32,564 bases of DNA from Desulfobulbaceae bacterium (GTDB taxonomy: Bacteria; Desulfobacterota; Desulfobulbia; Desulfobulbales; Desulfobulbaceae), in NCBI GenBank assembly GCA_015484845.1, contig WFUT01000105.1, positions 1 through 32,564 on the forward strand, written 5' to 3'. The notes beneath the pieces are model-generated. The model saw nothing but the letters and a program-made list of their open reading frames with translations. It was not told the origin of the DNA and made no database searches. Position numbers and translations under genes: made by a program. This document shows positions 1 to 9,931 of this stretch, in pieces (position 1 is the stretch's first letter; each line of letters begins with the position of its first letter).

Positions 1-48
1 CAGGATACCGACAAAAAAACCGACCCGCAGCAGGGTGGTATCATCCAT
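1..48 (-). CDS. N-terminus of a membrane protein, cut by window edge
   Basis: Only the first 16 codons are inside the window. They read MDDTTLLRVGFFVGIL, a short polar start followed by a hydrophobic run, so an N-terminal membrane segment is likely. A strong GGAGGAG Shine-Dalgarno lies just upstream of the ATG at 48. The start overlaps the end of the preceding kinase gene by eight bases, which suggests translational coupling and membership of the copA operon. The opening resembles sterol-desaturase-family proteins, but this is a guess from very little sequence. Confidence 0.55.
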   Translation of the reverse strand, partial: MDDTTLLRVGFFVGIL

Positions 49-1126
49 CTCTCTCCTCCTCCGGGCCGGTACCGGCGGCCGGTGCGGCAACAGGGGCTGC
101 TTCCCCTGCTCCCCGCCAGGGCAGAGCCACGGCAAACAACATACCGCGCTCCTCTCTTCTCCGGTAACGGAGCGAGCCGCCGTGGGCCTGGACGATCTTG
201 CTGACAATGGCCAGGCCCAGGCCTGTGCCATCCTTTTTCGTGGTCATGAACGGCGTGCAGATCCTGTCCATCTCCTGCTCGTCCACTCCCCTGCCCCGGT
301 CCAGCACCTCGACCACGACCCGGTCTTCCCCGGCATGCAGCGCACTGCGGACCACGACCCTGGAGCCGGCGGCCGAGGCCTCGACGCCGTTGCCGATCAG
401 GTTCAGCAGGGCCTGCTGCAGCCGGTTGCGGTCAAAGAGGATGGAGGGCAGGCGCTCGTCCAGCTCGAGCTCGATCCGGATGCCGGCCGCCGAGGCGGGG
501 CCGGCCGCCACCTCCACGGTCTGCCGGATCAGGTCATTGAGATCGCCGCGCCTGCGATCAAGCCGCAGGGGCCGGGCAAAGGCCAGCATGTCCATGATCA
601 TCAGCTCAAGGCGGTCTGCCTGGCCGATGATGAGCTCCAGTTTCTTTGCCGCATCACTGTCGTCATCGGGGATGCGCCGGCGGAGCTGGCGGGCGAAACC
701 GCCGATGGCGGTGAGCGGGGTCTTCATGTCATGGGCAATGCAGGAGATCCCCTTGCCCATGGCGGCAAGGGAGGCCATCTGCCGCTGCTGCTCCTGGCGG
801 CGGATCTCCTGGTCCCGCATCCGGCCGACCAGGAGGCCGACTGCGAAATAGAGCATGATCTCCAGCAGGTTGCCAAACTCGTGGCCCGTGAAACGATCCG
901 CGCTCAGGAAGACAAAGGGCAGGTAGGCACAGGTTACTGCCAGCGAGGCCAGCAGGCCGCCCCGCAGCCCGAACCAGAACCCGGCCAGGACCACGGGAAG
1001 AAAGTACATCTCCCGGTAGATGACATGCAGGTAGAGCAGGTCCTCCCTGGTCCTGTAGTGGGCCAGGCTGATCAATACGATCAGGAAGACAATGATACCG
1101 CGCCTGTAGGAATCATCTCGCAGCAT
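41..1126 (-). CDS. membrane sensor histidine kinase, no adjacent regulator
   Basis: A cytoplasmic-membrane histidine kinase of about 361 residues. The first ~105 residues hold several hydrophobic segments with only short loops, like a DUF4118/MASE-type sensor embedded in the membrane, so it has no large periplasmic domain. The phospho-acceptor box AHDMKTPLTAIGGF follows, with His near residue 132, then the N box (LLNLIGNGVEA), G1 (DRGRGV) and G2 (GTGLGLAIV). The catalytic core is therefore complete. The ORF opens with TTG at 1132; I prefer the ATG at 1126, though neither has a good Shine-Dalgarno. It follows the GAF kinase by about 50 bp and overlaps the next gene. No response regulator lies beside it. 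The C-terminal tail is Ala/Gly/Glu-rich and probably disordered. Confidence 0.88.
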   Translation of the reverse strand: MLRDDSYRRGIIVFLIVLISLAHYRTREDLLYLHVIYREMYFLPVVLAGFWFGLRGGLLASLAVTCAYLPFVFLSADRFTGHEFGNLLEIMLYFAVGLLVGRMRDQEIRRQEQQRQMASLAAMGKGISCIAHDMKTPLTAIGGFARQLRRRIPDDDSDAAKKLELIIGQADRLELMIMDMLAFARPLRLDRRRGDLNDLIRQTVEVAAGPASAAGIRIELELDERLPSILFDRNRLQQALLNLIGNGVEASAAGSRVVVRSALHAGEDRVVVEVLDRGRGVDEQEMDRICTPFMTTKKDGTGLGLAIVSKIVQAHGGSLRYRRREERGMLFAVALPWRGAGEAAPVAAPAAGTGPEEERDG

Positions 1127-1177
1127 GGACAACCGTGACAGCAGCGGGCCGGGACAGGCGTCCTCCGGCCGGTGAAG

Positions 1178-2467
1178 TCATCTTGCGCCTCCCTGCCGGG
1201 CTGCCCCCGGGATGCGGATCGTAAAGGTCGTGCCCTGGCCCGGGGCGGTGTTCACCTCGATGGTCCCCTCGTGCTGCTCGATGATCCGGTGCACGTAGGT
1301 GAGGCCGAGGCCGGTGGAGTGGGTCTTGCTGGTGAAAAAGGGATCAAATATCAGGCCAAGCCGCTCCCCTGGTATGCCGGGGCCGGTATCGCTGATATCA
1401 ATGCGCACGAACTGGCCCTCGGGCTGGATGCTGATCCGGATCCTGCCCTTTCCCGCCAGGGCATCCAGGCTGTTGGCGATCACCTCGTCGAAAACCCGGC
1501 GCATAAGGAGCGGGTCATGCCAGCAGGGCAGCTCGCCCTGTTCCGGCTCCAGGATGAACTCCACGCCGGCGGCCCGCTCCATGGTCCTGGCATGACGCAC
1601 CGCCTGCGCGGCCAGGGCAACGATATCGCCGCGGCCGGGAGAGAAGCTGTCCTGGCGGGCGAACTTTGCAAATTCGCCCACGATCTTCTCCAGCCTGTCC
1701 GTTCCCTGGATGATGAACGCCAGCTTTTTCTCGACCCTGGGATTGCCCTGCAGATCCCTGGCCAGCTGCCGCGCCAGGCCGCCCATGCTCATCACCGGGT
1801 TGCGGATGCTGTGCGCCACGCCCATGGCCATCTCGACGATGGAGGAGATCTTCTCAGACCGGATCAGCTCGGCCTGGGTATGGCGGAGTTCCTCCCTGGT
1901 CATGACCAGTTTCCGGCGCAGCCGTTCGTGCAGGGCGGCGTTCTCCAGGGCAATGGCCGCCTGGCTGGCCAGGGCGCAGAAGACCTCCAGCTCGATCTTC
2001 TCGTACTGCCGCTCGGGCGCGGCGATGAAGATCATGCCGGTCACCCTGCCCTTGGTCTCCATGGGCGCACTGAGCACGGTCTGCAGAAAGGACTGCTCCC
2101 CGGGGGCCAGGGACCGGAAGACCTCGCCGGGCAGGAGCTCCTCCGGACGGATGAAGCCTTCGTGCTGCACCAGGCAGTGGGCGGCGTGCTCAAGGTGGAT
2201 ACTGGAAAACAGGCTGACATCCAGTGGCCAGGTGCCCACGGTGGAGACCTGCTGCATCCGGCCGGTGTCACCGTCGTTGTGGAGCAGCAGGGCGTTGTCA
2301 GCGCCCATGACCCGGGTCACCATGGCCAGGATGGTGTTAATAAGCTGTTCCTTGTCAAGCTCGGAATTGATCAGCTTGGTAACATCATGGAAGGTGAGCA
2401 GCAGGTCGCGGAGGTTCTGGCAGGAGTCCCGGGCCGTGCTGTGATCAGAGAGATAGTTCCTTTTCAT
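1178..2467 (-). CDS. GAF-domain sensor histidine kinase
   Basis: A soluble-looking histidine kinase of 429 residues with no membrane segment. Residues ~20-180 form a GAF-type sensor (ends near AIALENAAL), followed by a short coiled linker. The H box is GVAHSIRNPVMSMGG with His near 219, the N box is VIANSLDAL with Asn near 332, and the ATP lid includes DTGPGIPG and STGLGLTYV. The ORF track starts at 2542, but that would put 38 bases inside copA; the internal MKRNYLSDH start at 2467 leaves a 37-bp gap and removes an atypical Cys/Pro-rich extension. Its Shine-Dalgarno is weak. It lies between copA and a second kinase with no regulator beside it, so its partner may be encoded elsewhere, possibly the NtrC-type protein in this window. 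Confidence 0.88.
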   Translation of the reverse strand: MKRNYLSDHSTARDSCQNLRDLLLTFHDVTKLINSELDKEQLINTILAMVTRVMGADNALLLHNDGDTGRMQQVSTVGTWPLDVSLFSSIHLEHAAHCLVQHEGFIRPEELLPGEVFRSLAPGEQSFLQTVLSAPMETKGRVTGMIFIAAPERQYEKIELEVFCALASQAAIALENAALHERLRRKLVMTREELRHTQAELIRSEKISSIVEMAMGVAHSIRNPVMSMGGLARQLARDLQGNPRVEKKLAFIIQGTDRLEKIVGEFAKFARQDSFSPGRGDIVALAAQAVRHARTMERAAGVEFILEPEQGELPCWHDPLLMRRVFDEVIANSLDALAGKGRIRISIQPEGQFVRIDISDTGPGIPGERLGLIFDPFFTSKTHSTGLGLTYVHRIIEQHEGTIEVNTAPGQGTTFTIRIPGAARQGGAR

Positions 2468-2504
2468 GGGCGAGATACCTGGTCCGGAGTCACCGGGATA
2501 AGGG

Positions 2505-4976
<2,472 letters not shown>

Positions 4977-5065
4977 GGCAACCTCCTTCCGGCAGTAGTG
5001 ACACCTTCCGAAGCATCGGGTAACAGGGGGCGGATCAATCGGACTGCGGGTGCCACCTCGACCTC

Positions 5066-5088
5066 GTGACAGCGCTCCGCGGTGTCAC
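5066..5088. repeat. inverted repeat in the merR-copA spacer
   Basis: GTGACA and TGTCAC form a perfect 6-bp inverted repeat separated by 11 bases, ~90 bp upstream of copA. A second hairpin, GCCCGC-TGC-GCGGGC, lies at 5122-5136. No U-tract follows on either strand, so neither is a clear terminator. They could be a processing or operator site in the copA leader. Confidence 0.4.
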
Positions 5089-5154
5089 CAGGGGCTGTTG
5101 CCCATTTTCATTGTTGGTCGAGCCCGCTGCGCGGGCATGAACCTCTCTCCATCC

Positions 5155-5211
5155 GCGCCCTTGATGCCTCGCATCTCCGGCGATATTGCCAATCGCAGAA
5201 TTGCGGTTTCA
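5155..5211 (+). repeat. dispersed repeat, half copy A
   Basis: A ~57-bp segment beginning GCGCCCTTGATGCCTCGCAT and ending in GGTTTCA. It is nearly identical to the right arm of the palindromic element at 29852-29985 and, in reverse, to 6571-6630. The matching left arm is not recognisable here, so this is a half element. Its end coincides with the stop codon of the merR gene (TGA at 5211-5209), so it directly abuts the coding sequence. Confidence 0.75.
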
Positions 5212-5637
5212 ATGGTTGCTGCGGTTGTGCTGCGCGTGCTCGCCGCTCAGGGCCTCCAGGATCGGACAGTCGTCCACCGAGCCGTGACCGTCGCATTGTG
5301 CGACCAACTGTTCCAGGCCGGCCTGGATCCTGGTGAGATCCCTGATCCGATGCCTGATCTTGTCGATCTTCTTTGTTGCCCGGGCCTTGATATCCGCCTT
5401 GGTGGCGGCGGGATCACTGCTCAGCACCAGCAGTTCCCCTATCTCGGCCAGGGTGAAGCCCAGCGATTTTGCCCGCCTGATGAAACGGAGACGGAGGGCG
5501 TCATCCTCGCTGTAGAGCCGATAGTTGGACTCGCTCCTGGCCGCGGTCTCGATCAGACCGCACCGTTCATAAAAACGGATGGTGTCGGTGGAGACTCCGA
5601 CCCGTTTCGCCAACTTGCCAATGGTGAGTGTTTCCAT
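5209..5637 (-). CDS. MerR-family heavy-metal-responsive regulator
   Basis: A 142-residue metalloregulator that would bind a palindrome between stretched -35/-10 elements and untwist the promoter when metal binds. The N-terminus is a classic MerR winged helix (TIGKLAKRVGVSTDTIRFYE), then the dimerisation helix (~78-112), then the metal loop CDGHGSVDDCPILEAL with Cys near 115 and 124. This loop resembles CueR/HmrR-type sensors. By eye, the residue that is Ser in CueR or Cys in ZntR is neither here (region DPAATKADIK), so metal specificity cannot be called. The ORF track extends 60 codons upstream, but METLTIGK at 5637 has AGGGAGA upstream and fits the family length. It is the first gene before copA. 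Confidence 0.93.
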   Translation of the reverse strand: METLTIGKLAKRVGVSTDTIRFYERCGLIETAARSESNYRLYSEDDALRLRFIRRAKSLGFTLAEIGELLVLSSDPAATKADIKARATKKIDKIRHRIRDLTRIQAGLEQLVAQCDGHGSVDDCPILEALSGEHAQHNRSNH

Positions 5638-5661
5638 GTCGTCTCCCTGGTGATGTCCTCT

Positions 5662-5700
5662 TCTGTGGTATACTCTACACATTGGACCATGGACCATGGT
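5662..5700 (-). promoter_or_regulatory. MerR-type promoter/operator for merR-copA
   Basis: On the minus strand TTGACC (-35) is followed by a spacer of about 20 bases and TAGAGT (-10). The spacer contains a perfect 8-bp inverted repeat with a one-base centre, GACCATGG-t-CCATGGTC. An over-long spacer filled by a dyad is the hallmark of MerR-family promoters. It lies ~25 bases upstream of the merR start codon, so autoregulation of merR and control of copA are likely. Confidence 0.6.
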
Positions 5701-5726
5701 CAAGGCTGAAGGGTAAAAAAAGATCG

Positions 5727-5960
5727 TCAGCTCAGGAGATCCCTGAACAGGCTGACCAGGGTACCGATGGGCCCGCCGGTATCCACCGCGCCGGTATAGA
5801 GGGCGATGGCGCTCCACAGGCCCAGCAGTATGCCAACAGCCACCAGCAGGAACAGGAGCACCATGGCAATGGTTTCACCGATGGTGCCGCCCTCGTCCTG
5901 CTCGTCTTCTCTCTGCTGCATCAGAACGGTCTCTTCATGAAACTGAAACAAGGTATTCAT
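5727..5960 (-). CDS. small single-pass membrane protein, paralogue 1
   Basis: A 77-residue protein of unknown function. An acidic N-terminal half (QQREDEQDEGG) precedes one hydrophobic helix (TIAMVLLFLLVAVGILLGLW), followed by SAIALYTGAVDTGGP and a short amphipathic end. The ORF track begins four codons earlier, but the ATG at 5960 has GGAGGG at good spacing. The segment G-I-L-x-G-L-W-x-x-x-A-L-x-x-G recurs in the neighbour at 5990-6202 and in the protein before the ZraS-like kinase (23894-24109), so the three form a small family. It is co-oriented with merR and lies 90 bp upstream of it. I do not recognise a named family. Confidence 0.8.
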   Translation of the reverse strand: MNTLFQFHEETVLMQQREDEQDEGGTIGETIAMVLLFLLVAVGILLGLWSAIALYTGAVDTGGPIGTLVSLFRDLLS

Positions 5961-5989
5961 GGCTCCCTCCACCGGACGGTTCCCTTTTC

Positions 5990-6202
5990 CTACATCCCTG
6001 TCACGGCACGGACAAAGTCGGTGAGCAGGGCAAAGGGGCCGCCGCTGGCCACCATGCCGGCGAACAGGGCAACAATGCCCCAGAGGCCGATCAGGATACC
6101 GCCGGCCCCCACCGTGGCCAGGCCGGTCAGGATGGCGATGTCCATTACCGAGGCATCGCGGGGTGCTGTCTTCTCACGTACACGGGTCATTGCTGCTTTC
6201 AT
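5990..6202 (-). CDS. small single-pass membrane protein, paralogue 2
   Basis: A 70-residue unknown protein if started at the ATG at 6202 (MKAAMTRVREK), which has GAGGAAGAG upstream. The ORF track start at 6232 would give 80 residues but has no ribosome site. A basic N-terminal stretch is followed by a long hydrophobic region (IAILTGLATVGAGGILIGLW) and GIVALFAGMVASGGPF. It is clearly related to the 5727-5960 product, sharing LIGLW-x3-AL-x-x-G and a GGP motif, and lies 29 bp upstream of it, so the two are probably co-transcribed. A possible sigma-54 promoter lies at 6261-6276. Confidence 0.75.
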   Translation of the reverse strand: MKAAMTRVREKTAPRDASVMDIAILTGLATVGAGGILIGLWGIVALFAGMVASGGPFALLTDFVRAVTGM

Positions 6203-6260
6203 GATCTCTTCCTCGAAGGTTGGATGTTTCATGTCACTTTGTGGTCTTTACCTGTCACAT

Positions 6261-6276
6261 TTCATGGACCGTGCCA
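6261..6276 (-). promoter_or_regulatory. possible sigma-54 promoter before paralogue 2
   Basis: On the minus strand TGGCACG matches the -24 consensus exactly, but the -12 element reads ATGAA instead of TTGCA, with the correct spacing of ten bases after GG. Start of transcription would be near 6250, which fits the start codon at 6202 and leaves ~48 nt of leader. The poor -12 box makes this tentative. Confidence 0.3.
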
Positions 6277-6540
6277 GGATGAAACAAAACATCAACGCAT
6301 ACATAACACTGTAGGATGAAAGAAAAAATAAACCCTTACCAGGGATTGCCCCCAGGGTGGCATGGCAGGGGTATCCAAAAACAGGACAGCGGAAAATATC
6401 TCCCGCCCCGGACCGTCTCATTTCAAGACAGCAGCCCGTACCCGGCGCCGCAGGGCGGTGTCGCGGGGTCGGGGTGGCGGCCAGGGGTCCGGGAAAAACC
6501 CGGAGGCAGGTTGCCCTTGTGGCGCAGAGCGCCTGTGAGG
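6277..6540. other. non-coding spacer between the two metal operons, left part
   Basis: No convincing gene is visible on either strand; listed ORFs here have unlike composition and no family resemblance. An A/T-rich patch at 6290-6345, unusual for the window, is a likely upstream promoter region for the small membrane protein genes. The rest is featureless to me. Confidence 0.5.
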
Positions 6541-6565
6541 TGTTGCACCGCAGAGCGGTGCAACA
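6541..6565. repeat. perfect 11-bp hairpin
   Basis: TGTTGCACCGC, a three-base AGA loop, then GCGGTGCAACA: an uninterrupted 11-bp stem. No U-tract follows on either strand, so it is not a standard terminator. It lies six bases from the outer end of the half repeat at 6571-6630. Confidence 0.6.
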
Positions 6566-6570
6566 AGAGC

Positions 6571-6630
6571 AACCTGAATTCTGCAACTGGCAATATTGCC
6601 GGAGATGCGAGGCAGCAAGGGCGCAGACGT
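6571..6630 (-). repeat. dispersed repeat, half copy B
   Basis: Reading plus, AACCTGAATTCTGCAACTGG is followed by a core ending GGGCGCAGACGT. Aligned by eye, it differs from the reverse complement of the right arm of the element at 29925-29985 at about five of 60 positions. Only one arm is present. It lies between the cusA terminator and the small membrane protein operon. Confidence 0.75.
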
Positions 6631-6685
6631 CTGGACCAGGGTTTCAGATCGCGGTCCCCTGCGCTCCCGGCCGCCATTTCCGGAG

Positions 6686-6717
6686 AAAAAAAGCCCGGTC
6701 AGCACAGCCGACCGGGC
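6686..6717 (-). terminator. rho-independent terminator after cusA
   Basis: On the minus strand GCCCGGTC, a nine-base loop and GACCGGGC form an 8-bp stem followed directly by seven T residues. It lies 25 bases past the cusA stop codon and ends the cusCBA transcript. Confidence 0.9.
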
Positions 6718-6741
6718 AGGGTGAGAGGGAAACGCAGGTTG

Positions 6742-9700
6742 TCAGGAAACCTGTTTCTGCTTCCTGCTGAGCCGACGTTCCCGGAACTGGAGATACATGC
6801 CGTAGATAATCGGAATGACGAGCAGGCTGAGGATGGTGGCCGTGACCATGCCCCCCACCATGGGGGCGGCGATCCGCCGCATGACCTGTGAGCCGGTACC
6901 GGTGCCGTACATGATGGGCAGCAGGCCGGCAATGGTGGCGGTGGCGGTCATGGCGATGGGCCGAACACGCTCCGAGGTGCCGGTATGGACCGCCTCCATG
7001 ATCTCTCTGCTGTTCAGGCTGCGCCCGCCGACCTCCCGGTGCTTCTTTTCCAGCTCATGGTCGATGAAGGTGAGCACAAGCACACCGATCTCGGACGAGA
7101 CCCCTGCCAGGGCGATGAAGCCCACCACGATGGCCACCGACAGGTTGAAGCCGGAGAACCAGATCAGCCAGATCCCGCCCACCAGGGCAAAGGGAATGGA
7201 GAGCATGACGATAACCGGCTCTGCCAGGTTGCGGAAATTGAAATAGAGCAGCAGGAAGATCGCCACCAGTGTCAGGGGCACCACCAGGCGCAGCCGCTCT
7301 CTGGCCCGCTGCATGTACTCGAACTGGCCGGACCAGGAGAGGGTGTAGCCGGCCGGCAGCTTGAGCTCGCTGGCGATCTTCTTCTTGGCCCGGGCCACAT
7401 AGCCGCCGATGTCCGAGCTGGAGATATCGACATAGATCCAGGCATTGGGCCGCGCGTTTTCGCTCTTGATCACTGGCGCGCCCCGGGCAAGACGGATATC
7501 GGCCACCTGGTTGAGCGGTATCTGCGCCCCGGCCGGCGTGGGCACCAGGGCCCGGCCGATGCTCTGCGGCGAATCCCGCAGGTCACGGGGATAACGGACA
7601 TTGATGGGATAACGCTCAAGACCCTCGATGGTCTCGGAGACGTTCATGCCGCCGATGGCCGACATGATGACATCCTGGACATCGTCCACCGTCAGCCCGT
7701 AGCGGGCCGCCTCCTTCCGGTTGACCCGGATATCGAGGTAGTAGCCACCCACGGCCCGGTCACCGTAGGCCGAGATCGTGCCGGGCAGGGTCTTCATGAT
7801 GTTTTCGATGTCCAGGGAAAGGCGCTGCAGCGTTTTCAGGTCCGGACCGCTGACCTTGATGCCGATGGGCGTCTTGATGCCCGTGGACAGCATGTCGATC
7901 CGCGTCTTGATGGGCATGGTCCAGGCGTTGGCCAGGCCGGGCATGCGCAGTTCCTTGTCCATCTCCTTCATCAGGTCGCTGGTGGTCTTGGAGGGATCAG
8001 GCCACTGGTCCCGGGGTTTCAGCCGGATGGTGGTCTCGATCATGGACAGGGGCGCCGGGTCGGTGGCGGTCTCGGCCCGTCCCACCTTGCCGAACACGGA
8101 CTGCACCTCGGGAAAGGTCTTGATGATCTTGTCGGTCTGCTGCAGGATCTCCTTGGCCTTGGTGATGGAGATGCCGGGGAAGGTGGACGGCATGTAGAGG
8201 ATATCGCCCTCGTCCAGCGGCGGCATGAACTCGGAACCAAGCCGCGACAGGGGGTACCAGGTCGCGGCCACCAGGGCGACGGCGCCGAGCAGGACCAGCC
8301 AGCGCAGCTTGATAAACAGGCGCAGGATGGGGCTGTGGACAAAGATCAGCATCCGGTTGATGGGATTTTTCGCCTCGGCAATGATCTTGCCGCGGATGAA
8401 GTACCCCATCAGGACCGGCACCAGGGTCACGGCCAGGAAGGCGGAAGCGGCCATGGCATAGGTCTTGGTGAAGGCCAGGGGTGAAAACAGCCGCCCCTCC
8501 TGGGCCTGGAGCGTGAAGATGGGCAGGAAGGAGACCGTGATGATGAGCAGGGAGAAGAAGAGCGCCGGTCCCACCTCCCGGGCCGCATCGCCCATGATCC
8601 GCCAGCGGGTGGCGGAGTCGATGACGGTGCCATTTTTTGCCGCCGCCTCCAGGTGCTTGTGCCCGTTCTCGATCATGACGATGGCACCGTCCACCATGGC
8701 GCCGATGGCGATGGCGATGCCGCCCAGCGACATGATGTTGGCGTTGATGCCCTGCAGTTTCATGATGATGAAGGCCATGAGGATGCCCATGGGCAGGCTG
8801 GCGATGGCCACCAGGGCGGAACGGAAATGGAGCAGGAAGACCACGCAGACAATCGAGACAACGATGAACTCCTCGATCAGCTTGCTCTTGATGTTCTCGA
8901 TGGCCCGCTCGATGAGATTGCCACGGTCATAGACCGGCACGATCTCCACCCCCTTGGGCAGTCCCTTTTTCAGCTCTGCCAGCTTGGCGCGCACCGCCTC
9001 GATGGTGGCCAGGGCGTTGTCACCATAGCGCATGATGATCACCCCACCAGCCACCTCGCCCTGACCGTTGAGCTCGGCGACCCCGCGCCGCAGCTCCGGT
9101 CCGAGATGGATGTTGGCCACGTCGCCGAGTCGTATCGGCGTGCCCATCCGGTCGGTTTTGAGGGGAATCTGCTTCAGGTCGTCGATGGAGCGGATATAGC
9201 CCAGGCCGCGCACCATGTACTCGGTCTCGGCCATCTCGATGAGCCGCCCGCCCACGTCACTGTTGGAGCGCTGGATCGCCCGGCGGACCTGCTGGATGGG
9301 GATGTTATAGGTGGCCAGCTTGTCCGGGTCCACCTCGACCTGGTACTGCTTGACATAACCGCCGATGGAGGCCACCTCGGCCACGCCGGGCACGGTCTGC
9401 AGGGGATAACGCAAATACCAGTCCTGGAGCGAACGGAGCTGCGCCAGATCCAGGTTGCCGGTACGGTCGACCAGGGCGTACTCGTAGACCCAGCCGACAC
9501 CGGTGGCATCGGGTCCCAGGGCCGGGGTCACGCCGGGCGGCAGCCGGGAGGAGACATAGTTGAGGGACTCCAGCACCCTGGAGCGGGCCCAGTACATGTC
9601 GGTGCCGTCCTCGAAGATCACGTAGACAAAGGAGAGACCGAAAAAGGAGTACCCCCGCACCACCTTAGATCGCGGCACGGCCAGCATGGCGGTGGTGAGC

Positions 9701-9903
9701 GGATAGGTCACCTGGTCCTCCACCACCTGCGGCGCCTGGCCGGGGTACTCGGTGAAGATGATGACCTGGACGTCGGACAGGTCGGGAATGGCGTCCAGGG
9801 GCGTGTTCTTCAGGGTCCAGATACCGGCGACGGCGATGAGGGCCATGCCGATGAGCACCAGGAACCTGTCCCGGATCGAGAGGTCGATTATCTTCTGTAT
9901 CAT
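6742..9903 (-). CDS. cusA: copper/silver RND efflux pump, CusA-like
   Basis: A 1053-residue inner-membrane proton/metal antiporter of the heavy-metal-efflux RND family, the engine of a tripartite Cu(I)/Ag(I) exporter. Family markers include the N-terminus LKNTPLDAIPDLSDVQVI, the porter segment FMPPLDEGDILYMPSTFPGI, GRAETATDPAPLSM and MPIKTRIDMLSTGIKTPIGI. These distinguish the CusA/SilA branch from CzcA and include conserved Met positions of the periplasmic metal site. Length matches CusA (~1047). The start at 9903 has AAGGAG eleven bases upstream. It follows the adaptor gene by 28 bp and ends in a terminator. Substrate is inferred from the motifs and from the nearby copA. Confidence 0.95.
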   Translation of the reverse strand: MIQKIIDLSIRDRFLVLIGMALIAVAGIWTLKNTPLDAIPDLSDVQVIIFTEYPGQAPQVVEDQVTYPLTTAMLAVPRSKVVRGYSFFGLSFVYVIFEDGTDMYWARSRVLESLNYVSSRLPPGVTPALGPDATGVGWVYEYALVDRTGNLDLAQLRSLQDWYLRYPLQTVPGVAEVASIGGYVKQYQVEVDPDKLATYNIPIQQVRRAIQRSNSDVGGRLIEMAETEYMVRGLGYIRSIDDLKQIPLKTDRMGTPIRLGDVANIHLGPELRRGVAELNGQGEVAGGVIIMRYGDNALATIEAVRAKLAELKKGLPKGVEIVPVYDRGNLIERAIENIKSKLIEEFIVVSIVCVVFLLHFRSALVAIASLPMGILMAFIIMKLQGINANIMSLGGIAIAIGAMVDGAIVMIENGHKHLEAAAKNGTVIDSATRWRIMGDAAREVGPALFFSLLIITVSFLPIFTLQAQEGRLFSPLAFTKTYAMAASAFLAVTLVPVLMGYFIRGKIIAEAKNPINRMLIFVHSPILRLFIKLRWLVLLGAVALVAATWYPLSRLGSEFMPPLDEGDILYMPSTFPGISITKAKEILQQTDKIIKTFPEVQSVFGKVGRAETATDPAPLSMIETTIRLKPRDQWPDPSKTTSDLMKEMDKELRMPGLANAWTMPIKTRIDMLSTGIKTPIGIKVSGPDLKTLQRLSLDIENIMKTLPGTISAYGDRAVGGYYLDIRVNRKEAARYGLTVDDVQDVIMSAIGGMNVSETIEGLERYPINVRYPRDLRDSPQSIGRALVPTPAGAQIPLNQVADIRLARGAPVIKSENARPNAWIYVDISSSDIGGYVARAKKKIASELKLPAGYTLSWSGQFEYMQRARERLRLVVPLTLVAIFLLLYFNFRNLAEPVIVMLSIPFALVGGIWLIWFSGFNLSVAIVVGFIALAGVSSEIGVLVLTFIDHELEKKHREVGGRSLNSREIMEAVHTGTSERVRPIAMTATATIAGLLPIMYGTGTGSQVMRRIAAPMVGGMVTATILSLLVIPIIYGMYLQFRERRLSRKQKQVS

Positions 9904-9931
9904 TGCAATATTCGCTCCTTACGGCGCAATC

